Source of the DNA: Planctomicrobium piriforme
GTDB taxonomy: Bacteria; Planctomycetota; Planctomycetia; Planctomycetales; Planctomycetaceae
DNA: 54,012 bases
Direction of reading: 5' to 3'
Assembly (NCBI GenBank): GCA_945861445.1
Contig: CAMAVF010000003.1
Location: 1-54,012, forward strand
Part shown: positions 52,178 to 54,012 of the stretch, piece after piece
How positions within the stretch are numbered: position 1 is the first letter of the stretch
Layout of the letters: the number at the start of each line of letters is the position of its first letter
Made by a program: the position numbers and the translations under genes
The notes under the pieces: generated by a model
Told to the model about the DNA's origin: nothing
What the model saw: the letters and a program-made list of their open reading frames with translations, nothing else
The model's database searches: none

Positions 52178-52798
52178 TTACTTGCCGGTGGCAGCAGCGT
52201 AGCGTTCGTCGGCTTTCTTCCAGCACACCACGTTCCAGAACGCGGTGACATAGTCCGGGCGGCGGTTTTGGTAGTTCAGGTAGTAGGCGTGTTCCCACAC
52301 GTCCAGACCGATGATCGGAGTACGGCCTTCGGACAACGGTGTGTCCTGGTTGGCGGTGCTTTCGACAATCAGCTTCCCAGCCTTCTTGTCATAGGACAAC
52401 CAGGCCCAGCCGCTGCCGAAGCGGGTGGCAGCAGCCTTGGCGAACTGTTCCTTGAAAGCGGCGAACGTGCCAAAGGTGGACACGATCGCGGCCCCCAGAG
52501 TCCCCGTCGGTTCGCCACCCGCATTGGGACCGATGGCCGTCCAGAAGAACGCGTGGTTGGCGTGTCCGCCACCGTTATTGCGAACGGCAGTACGTACATC
52601 TTCGGGCACTGCGGCCAGGTCGCTTACCAGATCTTCCACCGACTTGGCAGCTAGGGCAGGATACTTTTCCAACGCCGCGTTGACGTTGTTGATGTAGGCC
52701 TGATGGTGCTTGGTGTGATGGATTTCCATCGTCTTGGTATCAATATGGGGTTCCAGGGCATTGGTTGCATACGGCAGCGGGGGCAAGGTGTAGGCCAT
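52178..52798 (-). CDS. sodA: superoxide dismutase, Mn type
   Basis: 206 residues. Converts superoxide to oxygen and hydrogen peroxide. Metal ligands lie in [23 protein letters not shown] and [18 protein letters not shown] (His, His, Asp, His). STANQDTPL carries the Gln and flanking residues seen in Mn enzymes, where Fe enzymes usually have a different local pattern. No signal peptide, so cytoplasmic. GAGGAG lies eight bases before ATG 52798. Strong own terminator; monocistronic. Confidence 0.95.
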   Translation of the reverse strand: MAYTLPPLPYATNALEPHIDTKTMEIHHTKHHQAYINNVNAALEKYPALAAKSVEDLVSDLAAVPEDVRTAVRNNGGGHANHAFFWTAIGPNAGGEPTGTLGAAIVSTFGTFAAFKEQFAKAAATRFGSGWAWLSYDKKAGKLIVESTANQDTPLSEGRTPIIGLDVWEHAYYLNYQNRRPDYVTAFWNVVCWKKADERYAAATGK

Positions 52799-53123
52799 CT
52801 CGACGTCTCCTCAGTTTTGCGGAATGATTTCGATGTGGTCAGTCTGATCGCGACTGCCAGACAGCGGAGCAGATGACTCATCTGCCCCGGATGCTCTCGC
52901 TGTCGTTTGACAGGCTGATGGGGTGCGTCCCTGTTCAATAGGGGACCTCACCAAAACCATCCAACCCGATTTCAAGCTCTGCTCAGCGTTAGCCTGTGAT
53001 TCTGAAGTCACGCACGACACAATCGCAGGGACAGCGACGAATGTGACTTCAGAATGCCGTTGTTATACCAACCCGCACAGTAGCGATGCAAACAACGGCA
53101 GTGGTTCGTGGAGAAACTCCAAC
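52799..53123. other. divergent intergenic stretch
   Basis: 325 bp between sodA and the MnmE-like gene. It holds a perfect 13-bp inverted repeat, attctgaagtcac, at 52999-53011 with 53043-53055. Possible promoter boxes for both genes are not obvious. Confidence 0.5.
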
Positions 53124-54012
53124 GTGCTTCGTTCTTCCGAATCTCCTGAATGTGATCCGAAATCCACGGTCCCAGCAGCCAGTGTGGCATTGTGGACCGC
53201 GCAAGGCCGTGGTGCGGTCGCCACGATCAAGGTCCGTGCCGATCTCGGTACGCTTGGCCCTTCCATCCCGTTTCGAGCGGCCAATCACCAACCGCTCCAG
53301 GTTCAACCGCAAGGAAGGATTGTCTTCGGTCACTGGGGGACTGATCCCAGCGAAGAAGTGGTGATGTGCCGCCTGAGTGACCACGAGTTCGAAATTCACT
53401 GTCACGGGGGCCTCGCTGCGGCGCGACGCATCATGAGTGATCTGGTTGCATTGAAGCTTCCCGCCGTGGATTGGGACGTCCAAGCCCGGCAATCGGCTGG
53501 CAATCTGGCGGCGGATTGCCGAGTGGCACTCACCAAAGCCACGACCTTGCAGACGGCCAGTATCCTGCTCGATCAAGAGGCCGCCTGGCGTGAGTTTGCC
53601 GCCTGGCTGATTCCGTCGGCGATTGCGGGACATTGGCCTGCTTTGACCGCAGAAATCCAGCGTGCCTTGAGCTGGCAGGATCTCGGGAAACATCTGTTGA
53701 ATCCCTTTCGCGTCGTGCTGACGGGGCGGCCGAATGTTGGCAAATCGGCGTTGCTGAATGCGCTCGTGGGCTATCAGCGGTCCGTGGTCTTCGATCAGCC
53801 GGGGACGACTCGGGATGTCGTGACCGTCGAAACGGCCTTTGATGGCTGGCCAGTGCGATTGATCGATACGGCCGGACTGCGGGAGAATGCTCTCGGTCTC
53901 GAGGCGGCCGGCATCGAGCTGGCCCACGAGCAGATTGCCGATGCAGACTTGGTCCTGCAGGTGATCGATGCGACTCAGCCGGCTGACGGCACCGAGACCC
54001 TATCGTCGGTCG
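53124..54012 (+). CDS. mnmE: MnmE-like tRNA modification GTPase (3' end outside window)
   Basis: Open from GTG 53124 to the window end, about 296 codons and no stop. N-terminal tetrahydrofolate-binding-like part: TAQGRGAVATIKV and EIHCHGGLAAARRI, the latter close to the MnmE HGG block. The GTPase domain has G1 GRPNVGKS (201-208), G2 region PGTTRDVVTV and G3 IDTAGLRENALGLEAAGIE. MnmE with MnmG modifies the wobble uridine of several tRNAs. The N-terminal third is shorter and more diverged than in E. coli. ggag lies ten bases before GTG, which is weak evidence for this start. Confidence 0.85.
   Translation, partial: MLRSSESPECDPKSTVPAASVALWTAQGRGAVATIKVRADLGTLGPSIPFRAANHQPLQVQPQGRIVFGHWGTDPSEEVVMCRLSDHEFEIHCHGGLAAARRIMSDLVALKLPAVDWDVQARQSAGNLAADCRVALTKATTLQTASILLDQEAAWREFAAWLIPSAIAGHWPALTAEIQRALSWQDLGKHLLNPFRVVLTGRPNVGKSALLNALVGYQRSVVFDQPGTTRDVVTVETAFDGWPVRLIDTAGLRENALGLEAAGIELAHEQIADADLVLQVIDATQPADGTETLSSV

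Noticed and set aside
1-54012. CRISPR array
   Set aside because: No evenly spaced direct repeats with unique spacers; repeats found are palindromes or single pairs.

Overview
The window looks like a chromosomal segment from a member of the Planctomycetota. The reasons are three DUF1501 genes on the left and centre and a fourth at 46.7 kb, a DUF1549/DUF1553 protein, a planctomycete-type cytochrome c fused to WD40 repeats, a PPC-domain protein, an LEPR-like N-terminal motif on a delta-60 repeat protein, and many small proteins of a style I associate with that phylum. Genus cannot be fixed from sequence alone. No phage, plasmid or CRISPR signature is visible. Genes lie on both strands with wide gaps, and those gaps are full of palindromic repeats.

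Layout. 1-4.8 kb (+): C-terminus of a LolA-like protein, a TPM-domain membrane protein and a secreted TPR protein, with a 175-bp nested palindrome of MITE type between the last two. 4.9-13.1 kb (-): DUF1501 / SDR / DUF1501 group, peptidase T, a Gfo/Idh/MocA oxidoreductase, smpB and an EEP-family hydrolase. 13.5-15.8 kb: tRNA-Leu(CAG), a repeat cluster, a secreted protein, queC and a convergent FmdB-type zinc ribbon. 15.9-18.7 kb (-): the infC-rpmI-rplT-pheS translation operon, in which infC appears to start at AUC. 19.2-25.8 kb: M28 peptidase, small secreted protein, orphan NMT1-like binding lipoprotein with an M50-like protease, a REP-associated tyrosine transposase (RAYT) inside its own palindromes, and a MASE1-PAS-GGDEF cyclase gene broken by an in-frame TAG. 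26.4-36 kb (+): a 49-residue basic protein, then DUF1501, PPC protein, DUF1549/1553 protein and cytochrome c-WD40 protein in a row. 36-39.3 kb: sugar isomerase-like protein, DUF455 ferritin-like protein, dicarboxylate symporter. 39.5-46.1 kb (-): two large surface proteins, a delta-60 repeat protein and a 1514-residue inverse-autotransporter-like beta-helix protein. 46.7-54 kb: DUF1501, ribonuclease Y, 2-hydroxyacid dehydrogenase, Mn-type superoxide dismutase and the start of an MnmE-like GTPase.

How genes fit together. The translation operon, SmpB, tRNA-Leu, QueC and MnmE are housekeeping translation and tRNA functions. The 27-36 kb block reads as one extracytoplasmic module: all four proteins have export signals, and two carry CxxCH-type haem motifs. 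The two surface genes at 39-46 kb look like adhesins or cell-wall proteins. The cyclase would make c-di-GMP if the stop were repaired or read through.

The most unusual layer is non-coding. I name the palindrome families by letter: A (gcgtccggc..gccggatgg arms; two composites), B (paired hairpins inside gtgg/ccac; three copies), C (gtcgccg..gggttaaac arms; clustered round the RAYT plus one distant copy), D (cgggagggtgaggctcc arms), E (gactctggagagtc), F (ccacgctc..gagcgtgg) and N (a 74-bp nested palindrome, two copies). Several are nested in one another. The RAYT with family C is the best candidate for an active or recently active system.
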